From positions 13,303,777 through 13,367,776 of the forward strand of contig CM055828.1 in NCBI GenBank assembly GCA_029582265.1: 64,000 nt of DNA, written 5' to 3'. Positions 53,116 to 64,000 of the stretch are shown in pieces. The stretch comes from Zoroaster sp. YZ-2022 (taxonomy: Eukaryota > Echinodermata > Asteroidea > Forcipulatida > Zoroasteridae). Numbering within the stretch: the first letter of the stretch is position 1; each line of letters begins with the position of its first letter. A model generated the notes under the pieces. That model was not told the DNA's origin. It searched no databases and saw only the letters and a list, made by a program, of their open reading frames with translations. The translations under genes and the position numbers were made by a program.

Positions 53116-54555
53116 ACAGGCTCGTCGAAACAAAATAGCCGTCGGCTATCTCTCGCAATGAGAAAGGCGACTTGTTTCACGTTGTCCGCGTGTACATGAA
53201 TGTACGTTGTTATGCATACGTCGTATTGGACACACTTACCCAATATTATATTGTACGCTACACGAGATAATTTATGTGAACGTTTGACCCCAAGAGGGCG
53301 TTCGACTCAGTTTTTGAATGAATGTAACAATGGAACATTCTACGGCATTCTAGCGCGCTGTAAGCTTACTATTTTTGGAAACTTATGTAATTGTAACAAG
53401 TCTCTAGAAACCTATAGTTTATAGTAATTTCTGGGAAATATGAAAAGCTATAAATACGGGCAGACAAGGGATTTTGAACAGGATATTGGGGACTGTGAGT
53501 TGTTTAGTCTCTTTGCATGTTTTGAGCAAGATTGATTGCGGGGACAAAAAGTCCTTCCTGGGGACACGTGAAACACTTACACATTGCCCTCGGGAGGCAG
53601 GTCCGTTCACTCTTTATAATGTTGCCACCATCTTGGTCATGTTCCCTGTATCCAATAACAGTAATGAATGCTAATATGCATTGTACAAAAAGGAACCAGA
53701 CTATTTTTCCTTCCAGCCTCGGTTTGGTTACATTGATTTGAATGGGAGAAAATCAAGACGGCCGCACCATGATATAGGTCTATTATTATAAACGCTCCTG
53801 CCTGATTTATTGTTAGTAGTCATAATAAATATAGGCCCTACTCAACTTGACACTGGCAAACTTATTCCTCGTGGTTGTCTTTATGACAATTCTCTGACGG
53901 GTCCAGAGACTATGAAGATTCCCTTCAAGTATAAATACCTTATATAGTTCCAAAGTTGAGAATAATTTAAAATTTAACAAGCAAGGCTTATTAGCGCTTA
54001 GTACGCATTTATCATAAACCACAAAAGATCATTGCACATTCTTGAAGACCGTCTTATATCCGGAATTAGCAGACATCACACATCACACAGGGACATGTAA
54101 CCCTGTTTCATACAGTGGAGAATTAGAACACAAAAATAAATGGGTCGTGAAAACAAATGTCCATATACATGTATTCTTTTGCACAATTACTTTATTTACC
54201 CTTATGCTTTATGTACAACTATTTACATTAATTATCCTTGACTGAGGTAATAATTATGGCTAATAATTATGATTAAATGATGGCTTGCAACGTTTAACTT
54301 CAGTTGCTCTGTGTAGACAACTATACAAAACAATTTCACTAATAATTGTGTACTATTAATAAACCAATTATTTAAAATATATTACAAGTTTAAACGGATT
54401 CATGCAACTGAAACTGAAAGTAATAGATTGATGATTATTACAAGTACAATGAATTATCCGCTGATTGAGTTATCCACTGTTAGTCTAAATAGTATTGATA
54501 CCAATCGTCTTTCAGAAATAATTCTGTCTGAAATGCTGTCATGTAAGAGAAAATT
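53116..54555. other. No recognised gene
   Basis: Mixed sequence without family motifs. The open frames are short and unconvincing. Confidence 0.4.
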
Positions 54556-56176
54556 TATTTCAAAAATTTATATCTCAAGAACCACAACAAATAAAATAAC
54601 AATATTGTAATATTTTATTGATGATGAAAAACTTTACAAATATAAACAGCCATAGAACCGATTTGACCATCACTTCCGGTCCAAACAGGAAGTTGAAGTG
54701 AACAAATATTCTGGAGCCATTTCGGTAATGTTATCATGGTTGTGTTGTGTTGAAATAAACTTCTGACGTGAAGTTCAACACATCTTAACGTCAAACCCGA
54801 ACACCTGCGTGTTTGTTATCGACAAACACTGCACGTCTAGTTTACACTTTGAAACTTTGTCATACATATTGCCAATGTTTTCATGGTGTGACACCTTACA
54901 GTCAAAAATATAATTTTTTAACTTAAATTTTAATCCCAAGGCATTAAAGAGCTAGAGAAGGCCTATATTAATTTTAAGTAATTAAATTAAGGACTCCCAA
55001 ACCCCAACTAATAATAACAGCAGTGGGACACAGGATACCATAAATGCTATATATCATGTACAACTACAAAGCTATAAACTAATTGATTTTCTATTTAAAT
55101 AATTAAATACATTCCGCCCTCAATGCCTCAGACTGAACAGATGTTATGCATGTGTGGCGTACGTGTACACGTGTATTGTATGCACCCATCTCATTCACTG
55201 CACTGTACAGTGCACGTACAATACATAATACATGTTACAGATTTGAATACATGTTCTTTTTCTCGTCTAAAGGAAGGTTGTTTCTAAAACAAAAAAGATT
55301 GCGTAATTCCCACGGTTGCAAAACACCTTAAAATACCTAGTAAAATTAATATGTTTCATTGGCAACGTGTTTTAGGTCCAGATTCTTCAAGAAAAGGCAA
55401 ATCTGAAATACAAATTGTAACCATGAACCGCGTACAGAACTTTACGAGCAGAATACATAAGAACCTCCCACGAATTATCATCATTCTTATGAGCAGTCTC
55501 GTACCCACTGCTCACGAATGGTAATATAAATAATGCACAGATGACAAGAATACACGTTCTTATCTTATCGTTTTCAAAAATATGTTTGATGACGTCATTA
55601 CAGATCAGGGCGCCACCTAGCCGCAACATATTCCCATCTCAGAAATTCAATTTCACAAAATTTAGTACGATGATAAAAGACATCCAGTGTATTACTTTCG
55701 TGATAAATTTAGTAACGTGACTGAACCGGAAGTTAAGACGTTAAGCTTTGCACATTTTATGTAATTCTAATTATATATTATGAAAAACCATATCTCCTGA
55801 ACCAAAGTAGACATTAACGTTATTTTTTCATGAACATCCCCACAAACATCAGATATTGGCCTAGTACTGGCACTATTCCAGCTTGTACTGGGCCAATTAA
55901 CTAATGTACAGGGCCATTTACCTAATGTTTGTTGGGATGATGAAGTTTTATTCTGTCTGAGATGTATGACCTTCAAATAACCTGATCTAAACTTTACTTC
56001 CGGTCCAAACAGGGAGTTCAACTTCAACACATTCTAACGCAAAACTGATAGGTGTTTTGAATATGAAATTGATATTTTTATAATAAAAGATGATCCATAT
56101 TTGCAAAACATGATTGTGACATCATCGATGATAATTTGATTGAACCGGAAGTTCCCACAAACACCGTGTGTTTGTT
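54556..56176 (+). repeat. Diverged modules of the AGGTGTTCG repeat
   Basis: TATATCTCAAGAACCACAAC at 54569 and CATATCTCCTGAACCAAAG near 55789 match the same module position; CTTCCGGTCCAAACAGG occurs near 54675 and 55998, and GAACCGGAAGTT near 55722 and 56142. GTGTTTGTTATCGACAAACAC near 54811 is a second hairpin. About 900 bp at 54850-55690 within the span are unrecognised. Confidence 0.6.
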
Positions 56177-56299
56177 AGGGGTGTAACGATACCACTTTTT
56201 CACGATACGATACGTATCGCGATACTTGGTCACGATATCACGTATCACAACACGTATCATGAATATCAGTAATGTGAATTACCCAATGCTGTACAGAGA

Positions 56300-59043
56300 C
56301 TTAGACACAATAAGCACATTAATTTATAGTGGTGATTTCAACCTCCACAAACATAGGACTATCACCAGGACTCAAATGAGGGGAATAGTCTGTCTGATTG
56401 GGCGTCAATCAATGACTTTCAATGCCTATACGACCCAAAACAGACACCATCCTTCACCAGCGGCAGATGGGGCACCGGCACAAATCCGGACCTTGCTTTC
56501 ATCGACTGCTCTCCGAACTCCCCGAACGTCGAACGACGTATTCTTGACAAATATCCGCGTTCTCAACACCGGCCTTCATTGATTTCCATTGGCTCGTACA
56601 TACGCAAGACAAATTCTTCAAACAAGCCGCGATGGAATTTTGAAAAAGCAAACTGGACAAAATTCACTGGCTACCTAGAGTCGCAGTTCGAAACTAATTC
56701 TAGCGACACCACTGACATCAACGCAGCATATAAAAGACTGTGCGATGCCTTCCAAACGGCTGCAAAATCTTAGACTACATACCCGGATGGTCCCGCACCT
56801 GTGAAGAAATGTACGAACAATTCAAGAAAGCTAAAAATAAAGAATCCAGATCTGCTGCTGCGGACAATCTCTGCGCCACACTAGACAAAGAACGTAGGGA
56901 CAAATGGCTTAAAACGGTAGAATCAGTTGATTTCTCTCATTCCAGTCGAAAAGCTTGGAAAAATTCAAACAACTAACGGCCGATTCAACGATAAAAGAAC
57001 GCAAATGCCCAGTCACGGCAAAGGCTGTTGCAGCGAAACTTCTAAAAAATGGCCGATTCCGTGGGAACAAGATCCAAGCACGCCATGTTCGAACCCGTAT
57101 CAAAACACTAAAATCTGCTCCTAGTGTTGATAACAACTTCTCTTCTCCGTTTGCTATCACGGAGCTAGTAACGGGCCTCACGCACTGTAAAACCGGAAAA
57201 GCGCCGGGTCCAGACCATATTCACAATCAGTTCCTCCAACACATGGGACCAAACAGCAAAAACTTTCTGCTAAACATCTTCAACACATGCCTACAACGCC
57301 GTCGCATACCAACGCTATGGACTAAAGCAGATGTGATCGCAATCCCTAAACCAGGAAAACCACTCGACGATGCAGCGAGTTACAGAACTAACTCGCTTTT
57401 ATGCACCTCACACAAGCTCTATGAGAGGCTAATACTCGCAAGAATCACCCCTCTTATCGAGGGTTTTCTACCAAACGAACAAGCAGGTTTCCGCAAGGGG
57501 AGGTCAACCTTAGATCAAGTAGTAAACCTCACAACCGATATTGAGGCCTCCTACGAGAACAAATTAATCTTTGGTGCTGTATTCTTCGACCTCACGGCTG
57601 CCCATGATACAGTGTGGCATCGTGGCCTCGAACTGAAGCTTCTACTCACTATCCCGAACAGACACCTCGTACAGATGATTATGGAAATGATCAGAAACCG
57701 TTCATTTGTCCTACATCTCGGCGACACCAAAAGCCACAACCGCCGACTTAAAAATGGTCTCCTGCAAGGATCGGTACTTGCTCCTGTGCTATTCAATATA
57801 TACATAGCAGACTTACCGGCGACGCTTAGTGACAAATATGTCTATGCCGACGATATAATATTATGTCTGGGTATATCCGCCAAGACCCACGAGGAACTGT
57901 CCCACACCCTCACTGATGACCTCCAAAAGCTGTGCGAATATCTCACAAAATGGCACCTCATACTGAGTGAAAGAAAGACAATTAACATCCGCTTTCCACC
58001 TCAACAACAAACTCGTAAAAAAGAAGCTTGAGGTAAAAGTTGGTACCAGAACTCTGGATCACAGTGAACATCCTACTTACCTAGGCGTGACGTTTAACCG
58101 TAGTCTCACGTACAAAACACATCTGATAAACGTGAGCAAAAAACTCACCTCCCGGTCTTACCTAATTAAAAAATTGGTCGGAACAAATTGGGGAGCAAAC
58201 ACCCAAACTCTCCGTACATCATCTCTCGCTTTGGTCTACTCCACCGCCGAATACTGCGCAGGCGCATGGGAAGCTAGTCATCAGAAGACACAGTGCTAAA
58301 CACGACTATGAGAACTTTCAGTGGTACTCTTAAATCCACCCCAGTTTCATCTCTGCCAATACTATCCGGCATTGCACCACCACATATAAGGCGGCATGTC
58401 ATCACCGCGAAGACTGCGATGGATGAAAACGCCATCCTTCATCCACTGTCTACCAAACCTACAACAGAACGACTAAAATCGCAGTCTCCTTACACGAATC
58501 GAGCTGCAAGAGTATCACACAAGCTCTAAACTCACCAAATCTGAGCTGAAATCCAAAGCCGACCGCCTGACAATGCAACTTTGGGAAAAGAGCTGGCTCG
58601 AGATTGACAATCCTCTAAAAAATACCGGTCCCCAACAGTTGACCTGCCAGCAGGTGCCAACATGCTAAGGGAAAGCTTGTGCCGGCTGAACCACCTTTTG
58701 ACAGGGCATGGAAGAACAGGAGACAACGTCCATCGTTGGAAGATCCGCCCCTCCCCGGCCTGTGATTGTGGCGCCCCAGTGCAGTCCGCCAAGCACTTGG
58801 TGGACGAATGCCCAAGAAGATTCTTTCAGGGGGAATGGAAGCCTTCGCCAGATGCCAAGATGGTGTTCCCGACTGGCTGGCACACCTTGATGTCGAAATC
58901 TAGGCCTTAGTCAAACGAGAGAAGAATAACCAGATTTGGTGTGCATAGGCCCTAATAGTCAGTATATTGAGTGTATTATTATGCTGATGAAATTTTGTTA
59001 GAATGTTGGACTCGGCACTTACACATGATTGAACTTCTGTTTA
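56300..59043 (+). pseudogene. 5'-truncated I/Nimb-like LINE, frameshifted
   Basis: Begins within the endonuclease (SGDFNLH near 56333). RT follows with GKAPGPDHIHNQFL near 57200, EQAGFRKGRSTLDQVV near 57480, DLTAAHDTVWHRGL near 57590, LLQGSVLAPVLFNIY and the box VYADDIIL near 57845. A long frame is open at 56955-58031. The C-terminus has RLNHLLTGHGRTGDN and CDCGAPVQSAKHLVDECP, a Cys-His cluster. Frame changes near 56770, 56940, 58030 and 58290. The clade is judged from RT wording only. Confidence 0.85.
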
Positions 59044-59045
59044 TA

Positions 59046-60815
59046 CAGTGCGTATCAAAAAAAAGGTAATCCGAATTCAGGGGGTTAATATGCCAAGGTT
59101 ATTTAGTTTGACAATTTACATGTAGTGTACCAAAGAAGAGGAACTCCTCAGCTTTCCATTGATACCTTTATTGACCCATTGCTGTCACACATGACCGAGT
59201 ACATTGTTATTGAAAATGACAAATTCAAATCGCATTTTTGCAAGTTTGGGTAATCAGTGCAAGGCAGGATAATTAGTGAAAGTCAGTATGATAAACCAGA
59301 TTTTCTTTAGGAATGACTGGACATTATTCAAGAAGAATCTCTTCTAACATTGCCCTTTTATGCACCCACACCTTCAACATGTCCACCTCCCCTTTCGACA
59401 CAAAGCTGACAGCGACGGAGCATGTCCTGCACTGCTCGTCTCACCATAGCCGGATTATTGCGTAAAGCATCCACTTCATTTCGAATACGGCCCTGCAATT
59501 CATCAAGATCACGGGAGGAGTTGCAAACACCTTGTTCTTCAAATGTCCCCAAAGGAAATAGTCACATGGTGTGAGGTCAGGTGATCTTGGTGGCCATTCC
59601 ACCTCATGGTTGACGGCGATGACTCGTTCGCCAAAGAGTTCCCTCAGACGATCTCGGACAGCGATAAGGCGATGTGCTGGGGCGCCATCTTGGGCCCACC
59701 AGAGTTGTCTGAAGACCCCACGAACCTGTCGCTCAAAGTGTTCCTGCAGCTGCGGTAAAACGTTATCATTGAGCATCTGCAGATACATGTTACCATTGAC
59801 ATTCCTTTGAAAGAAAAACGGTCCGATCAGCTGACCACTTCCACAAAGTCCTAACCAAACAGTCCACTTTTGTCGACTCATGTTAACCTCAAAATTGAAT
59901 TCTGGGGGTGTCTTGCTGGTGCATATTCAAGAACATTATGCGTATTGACCTTGCCGTTCATGGAGAAAGCAGCTTCGTCGCCGATTACGAGATTCCGCAG
60001 AAAATTGACATCTCTCTCGGTACGGGCTATCAACCATCTGGCAAACGCCAGCCTTCTAGCAAAATCTCCTGGCGTAAGTTGATGTCGGATGTGAATCCGA
60101 TATGGATGCTGGTGGAGGTCCAATCTCGTGATTCTGTTGAAGTGTCGCCGAAGGCAATCTCAGCCCATTTCGCCTTGCGCTGGTGTCCCTAGGATGCTCC
60201 AAAAGTTGCTGCCTTACTGCTGCAATGTTCCCTTCTGATCGCCCGGTGCGCCTCCTGCCAGAATTCCCCTTGTTGCGGTTGAGGCTAGTGCCATACTCTT
60301 GATATTTTCTAACATTGGCCCAGATGGTTTTGGCTACTGGGGCTCCCGTTCTGGGAAACGTTCCTGAAAGCATCGCGAGTTTGCTGCAAACTGTGAGTTT
60401 GGTGAAATGTTGTAATCACGAAAACTCGCTGTTCAGTCGTTAGTTGTACCATCTTTCCAACTACCTGTCCCTAAACCCAGGCCCTTCTTAAATACCCAAC
60501 TTGAAGAAAAGGATGTCGTAACAGACGATTACCGCACCAGCTTAAAAATCTTACATAATCATCTAGGCAGTCAAGTGATGCGTCCATTTCAGACTGCCTT
60601 GAACTGATTACCCAAACTTGCAAAAATGCGATTTGAATTTGCCATTTTCAATAACAATGTACTCGGCCATGTGTGACAGCAATGGATCGATACAGGTATC
60701 AATGGAAAGCTGAGGAGTTCCTCTTCTTTGGTACACTACATGTAAATTGTCAAACTAAATAACCTTGGCATATTAACGCCCTGAATTCGGATTACCTTTT
60801 TTTTGATACGCACTG
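59046..60815 (-). mobile_element. Tc1/mariner transposon with ~225-bp TIRs (DD41D type)
   Basis: TA stands at both borders (59044-59045, 60816-60817). The ends CAGTGCGTATCAAAAAAAAG match in inversion for about 225 bp (59046 to about 59268) with few differences, including TATGCCAAGGTTATTTAGTT. The transposase lies between on the minus strand. 1770 bp is a normal size. Confidence 0.95.
59358..60452 (-). pseudogene. DD41D mariner transposase, frameshifted
   Basis: Starts at the minus ATG ending at 60452 (QLTTEQRVFVITTFHQTHS), a helix-turn-helix DNA-binding region. The DDE core has Asp in IGDEAAFSMNG near 59985, Asp in WWAQDGAPAHR near 59690 and Asp in RSPDLTPCDYFLWG near 59560. I count 41 residues between the second and third Asp, the DD41D class (rosa/Visitor-like). 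Frame changes near 60350, 60120-60060, 59880 and 59500 make it inactive. Confidence 0.88.
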
Positions 60816-61547
60816 TACAATCCTTGAACATAAAACACAACAACATAACACATTAAAACAAGTTGTTTCGGAGAACAAAAATCTGGGTAAACATTTGTTC
60901 ATAGGCCTAATTATAAATTCTTCTGAGCCTAATTTATAGCAGGCCATAGCCTTTTTACAGGGGAAGGGGAATAAAATAACAACATGATACTGTGTATATA
61001 TGCTTATTATATGGTAGGCTGCCTGAAAGAGGGTAGTAGCGGTGAGGGCCAGGATTTGCTTGGGGCTTGTGTACATTTACAACAGTGAGTTCGCTGATCG
61101 AGTTGGCATTCCATTGGACACTGGTATCAGGATCCGAGGAACAAAGCTCGGAGGCAATCAAACTGTTTTTCGTTGACAAAATGTCAACAATAAAGTCTGT
61201 TCTGTGAGAAACTATCATCATTCAGACTCCCCAAATTTCCTGTATTTATTTCATCAAAAATAGTATAGCGCCCTCAATCAGATTGAAAAATCATGTAGCA
61301 CTCAACAAATTAAGTCAGTAGAGGGCGCTATAATATTGGTTTTTGAAATAAAATATTGGGAATACTGAGTTGTTCTGACAAGCGGTGATGTGTAACACGC
61401 GAAACAGATTTTATCGTCGCATTTTTAAGACGGCGCTCAGGCATTGTTGTCAGGGAAAACTTCATTGACTTTTGTGGTCAAAATGTCAGGTATGAAATGC
61501 TAATATTTTAAAACAATTTTTGGATAAATTTAAGTATTTTTTTATAT
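60816..61547. other. No recognised gene
   Basis: Contains a small foldback at 61264-61332 and, near 61482, ATGTCAGGTATG, which could be a very short first exon with a GTATG donor, a pattern known in hAT transposase genes. Not supported further. Confidence 0.35.
61264..61332. repeat. 69-bp foldback with TATAGCGCCCTC ends
   Basis: TATAGCGCCCTC at 61264-61275 and its complement GAGGGCGCTATA at 61321-61332 enclose 45 bp. Looks like a minimal MITE. Confidence 0.7.
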
Positions 61548-62949
61548 TGTAACGGCAACACCTCTACCGATGTCACCGCCAAGTGAAGCAGCAGTAAACA
61601 GCAGTTGATGATAATGGCTACAGAGGGCGGGCTTCACACAGAATCACCGGCACTTGTCTATTCTTGTATAATCAAAGTCGCCCTGCTGACTGGGGGTGGT
61701 AGGGATAGGAAATATAGTTCTCAGCTAGTAGAAGGGAAGGGGATGATGTTGACCCTTTGTAGCTGACTATAGGTCTGGGTGGAGGATGGTCGATTCTGGA
61801 GGGGTGGGGGTTGTTGAGAATGTCCTCTTAAATATAACACCTTTATAATTATCACCGCAATCAATATTAGGCTCTAGCGACAATGTCAGCAAACAGACAG
61901 ACTATGTTTGTTGACTAACGGACAACATAAACAACTAGACTAACGTGTCAGACAAACACAAAATTAACTCAGGCTTGAAACCATTTCTTTGTATTTCAAA
62001 CAAGAGCATTATAATTATGTATTAATATTCAACAATCATCAGTACTCCTCAATCTTCAATCAAACAATCTATTATAGTCCCTGTGTGATCAGGTTGAGTG
62101 ACTCGATATTGCATAAACAGCATTACATTAATCTGTATACTGTGGGGAATTATGGGAGGACTGCACAACTCTAATTACACTCGATTTGTGCGCTGCAATA
62201 CACGCGCTGATCCAGCTAGCACACACTGCTTCTGTACTGGATACTACGTACTGCTCTCTGCTGCATGTACATGTACACTGCACTGCCACGGCCTTACAGT
62301 CTCCTTCAGCTAGCTCAGCTCCGGTTGCTGCTTCTCTAGCTCTGCTGCCTGGCTGCTTCTTCCCACAGGGTTCTGTTAATTCTGGAGGCGAACAGATCAG
62401 AGCGACCAAACTGTACTTACTCGCAGCCCGCCTTTTATACGCGTTCGGGAATGACTGATTAACTAGAGCAACGCGCACTGATTGGCTTAGCAGCGCGTCT
62501 AAGTTATGCAAATGAAGTCACCCACTGTGACGTACAGTCGCGTCTGCAATGAAATGACTATGTACACATTAATGCATTACGTTAAATCATGTACAAAAAC
62601 AATAGCCATTCACTTTGTATAGGAAACCGCACAGCGTAAAGTATTGGCACACATACTATACTAAGTTAATAATTCACTTGATACATCATTAACATTAGAC
62701 CTTAGTTAAGAAATAAACACTTAATAAAGTTGAAGCCTCCTAGAATACTAGCTAAGGGCTATAAATCACAAGGAAACAATCCAATAAGCACATGAACTTC
62801 AATGGTAAGTTTTAGAGAATAAACTGTTAAGACTAACGTTAATTTTGGCAAGTACTTCTGTTTGCTTATGAAGGTTAAATTAAAATGAGATCTTTAGACT
62901 TTGTAATTTATAAGGAAATAAAATAGAAGGAAAAGGAATTTTTGTCACA
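61548..62949 (-). repeat. Probable solo LTR, 1.4 kb
   Basis: On the minus strand it begins TGTGACAAAAATTCC and ends GCCGTTACA, with ATAT on both sides (61544-61547, 62950-62953). A strong TATAAAAGG box lies near 62436-62444 (minus strand) with a GC-rich downstream segment, as in LTR promoters. No internal region of an element adjoins. The family is unknown; a 127-codon open frame inside (62128-62511, minus) shows no domain. Confidence 0.5.
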
Positions 62950-63078
62950 ATATTCTGATGAAATTTTGTAGGGACCCCAAAATCATTAGTATCGCGATAC
63001 ACGGTTTTGCATCGTGGTGCGTATCGCGGCAGTTTTTTTATTGCGATAATCGATGCATTGGTAAATCGTTACACCCCT

Positions 63079-64000
63079 CAAACACTTGAGCTCTAGTTAG
63101 GTGACGACCAGACCGAAACCCTATTGTTTTTGTTCGATTATATTTAGGTGTTCGAGCGACAACGCGAACTACACTAAATCAAAGTTTAATATTTAAACAA
63201 ATCATATCTTATGAACCACAAAAGATGTTTTCACAACCTTTGCATCATCTGAAAGATCTTGAATTATGTGACATTTCGTTCACAGACGTGACCTCAATCT
63301 GACAATATGCCACATTTCGTTTACAGACATGACCCTAATGTGACCTCTCCTTCCGTTCAAAACCGGAAGTTTAAGTGAAGAAATATTCACTATTCTGTAA
63401 ATGTATTTGTACAGCCAAAACATAGTTGCGGAGTTCAAAGAACCTTAAAACGTAACACATAGTTAGACCATAACATATAGTTCCAGCTAACGCTATGACG
63501 TCATGGTGAGGTCATCTAATGAATTATTACGTAATTAAATATAATTAAAAGAATATAATTTATATCTCGTGAACCACAATAGATAATTTCTTGATTCCTT
63601 CATAATCAAACAGAACATGGAGGACTCGACATTTGATACACAGACATGACCCTATTGACCCTTACTTCCGGTCCAAACTGGAAGTTCAAGTTTAAAAAGC
63701 TCTTTATAAATTGACGCTAATCTGAAAGGGTATTCGAAAAAAAACATTCTGGGTCTATGTTTTTATATGTTAAGAGGGATCTGCTCTTTTCAAAAATATA
63801 TTTGGTGATGTCATCGCTGTTAACAGCACCCTCTAGCGGCATGTTTTAAAAAAGTCACTTTTTGCTATCTTGAGAAAACATTGGACAGAATTTTACCAAC
63901 TTTGGCACAATTGACACCCATATTATTTTTTAGGTGTTCGAGCTATAGCGCGAACACCTCTTGTTATTGTTCGTTTTGTTTGCTTTTTCTTCTCCTCAGT
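63079..64000 (+). repeat. Modular repeat, copies 2 and 3, to the window edge
   Basis: Hairpin starts lie near 63143 (AGGTGTTCGAGCgacaaCGCGAAC, right arm shortened) and 63932 (AGGTGTTCGAGCTATAGCGC, then GAACACCTC), 789 bp apart. Between them the CTTCCG..AAAC..GGAAGTT module occurs twice (near 63349 and 63663, about 314 bp apart), each after an ATATCTY..GAACCACAA phrase. Confidence 0.8.

Larger units (their letters stand above)
56177..63078. mobile_element. Probable hAT-like element, 6.9 kb, filled with later insertions
   Basis: Ends are AGGGGTGTAACGAT and ATCGTTACACCCCT, a terminus known from hAT elements. Just inside each end are CGATAC/TATCGCGATA palindromic motifs. The flanks are parts of the modular repeat. 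No 8-bp duplication is seen: TGTTTGTT left, CAAACACT right, which are near reverse complements because the site is inside the repeat's own hairpin. No transposase is recognised, so it is non-autonomous, or the LINE, mariner and LTR displaced its gene. Confidence 0.55.

Overview
The window is eukaryotic, almost certainly from a metazoan and most likely a marine invertebrate. I base this on its mix of spliced DNA transposons, chromodomain Ty3/gypsy, BEL/Pao, several LINE clades, piggyBac, hAT, a long-TIR mariner and a Polinton. I see no convincing host gene. It is a graveyard of nested mobile elements, and the layout is best read as a stack of insertions.

Block 1 (1-23.4 kb). A Ty3/gypsy element (G1) lies on the minus strand. 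Its upstream half (LTR remnant, PBS, gag, protease, start of RT) is at 19.05-22.8 kb and its downstream half (end of RT, RNase H) is at 1-774. An 18.3-kb Polinton/Maverick (775-19053) has split its reverse transcriptase. The Polinton has terminal inverted repeats built from 71-bp subrepeats. It carries a spliced PC4-like ssDNA-binding gene, a chromodomain integrase, penton, a pX/pVI-like basic protein, major capsid protein and adenain-type protease on the plus strand. On the minus strand are two uncharacterised small genes, the packaging ATPase and protein-primed DNA polymerase B. Protease, ATPase and two small virion-type genes are intact; integrase, penton, MCP and PolB are broken. A CR1-like LINE sits inside its integrase, and a hAT-type MITE sits inside that LINE, giving a four-deep nest. 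A hairpin-rich 320-bp insertion lies in PolB. The G1 LTR contains a foldback element with a tandem array of palindromes, itself hit by another hAT MITE.

Block 2 (23.4-28.4 kb). This is mostly unrecognised sequence plus a 5'-truncated CR1-like LINE (minus) and a short gypsy RT relic.

Block 3 (28.4-50.5 kb). A BEL/Pao retrotransposon has two ~680-bp LTRs that are about 98-99% identical and an ATATT duplication. Three elements interrupt it: (a) a 10.3-kb chromovirus (Ty3/gypsy) insertion in which a complete element is preceded by an inverted copy of its own integrase-LTR end, the whole flanked by a 32-bp target repeat; (b) a 5'-truncated L2-like LINE; (c) a piggyBac element with a two-exon transposase. 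The chromovirus has a T-TTA-AAC slippery heptamer exactly at its gag stop.

Block 4 (50.5-64 kb). A Tx1-like LINE relic, a 13-bp motif repeated five times, and a modular repeat family with a hairpin (AGGTGTTCG...CGAACACCT) and recurrent CTTCCGGTCCAAAC modules. A probable hAT-like element (56177-63078) is inserted in that repeat. It has received an I/Nimb-like LINE, a DD41D mariner with ~225-bp TIRs and a probable solo LTR.

The only multi-gene system is the Polinton: integrase for insertion, PolB for replication, and capsid proteins, protease and ATPase for virion assembly. It is dead because integrase, MCP, penton and PolB are all disrupted.
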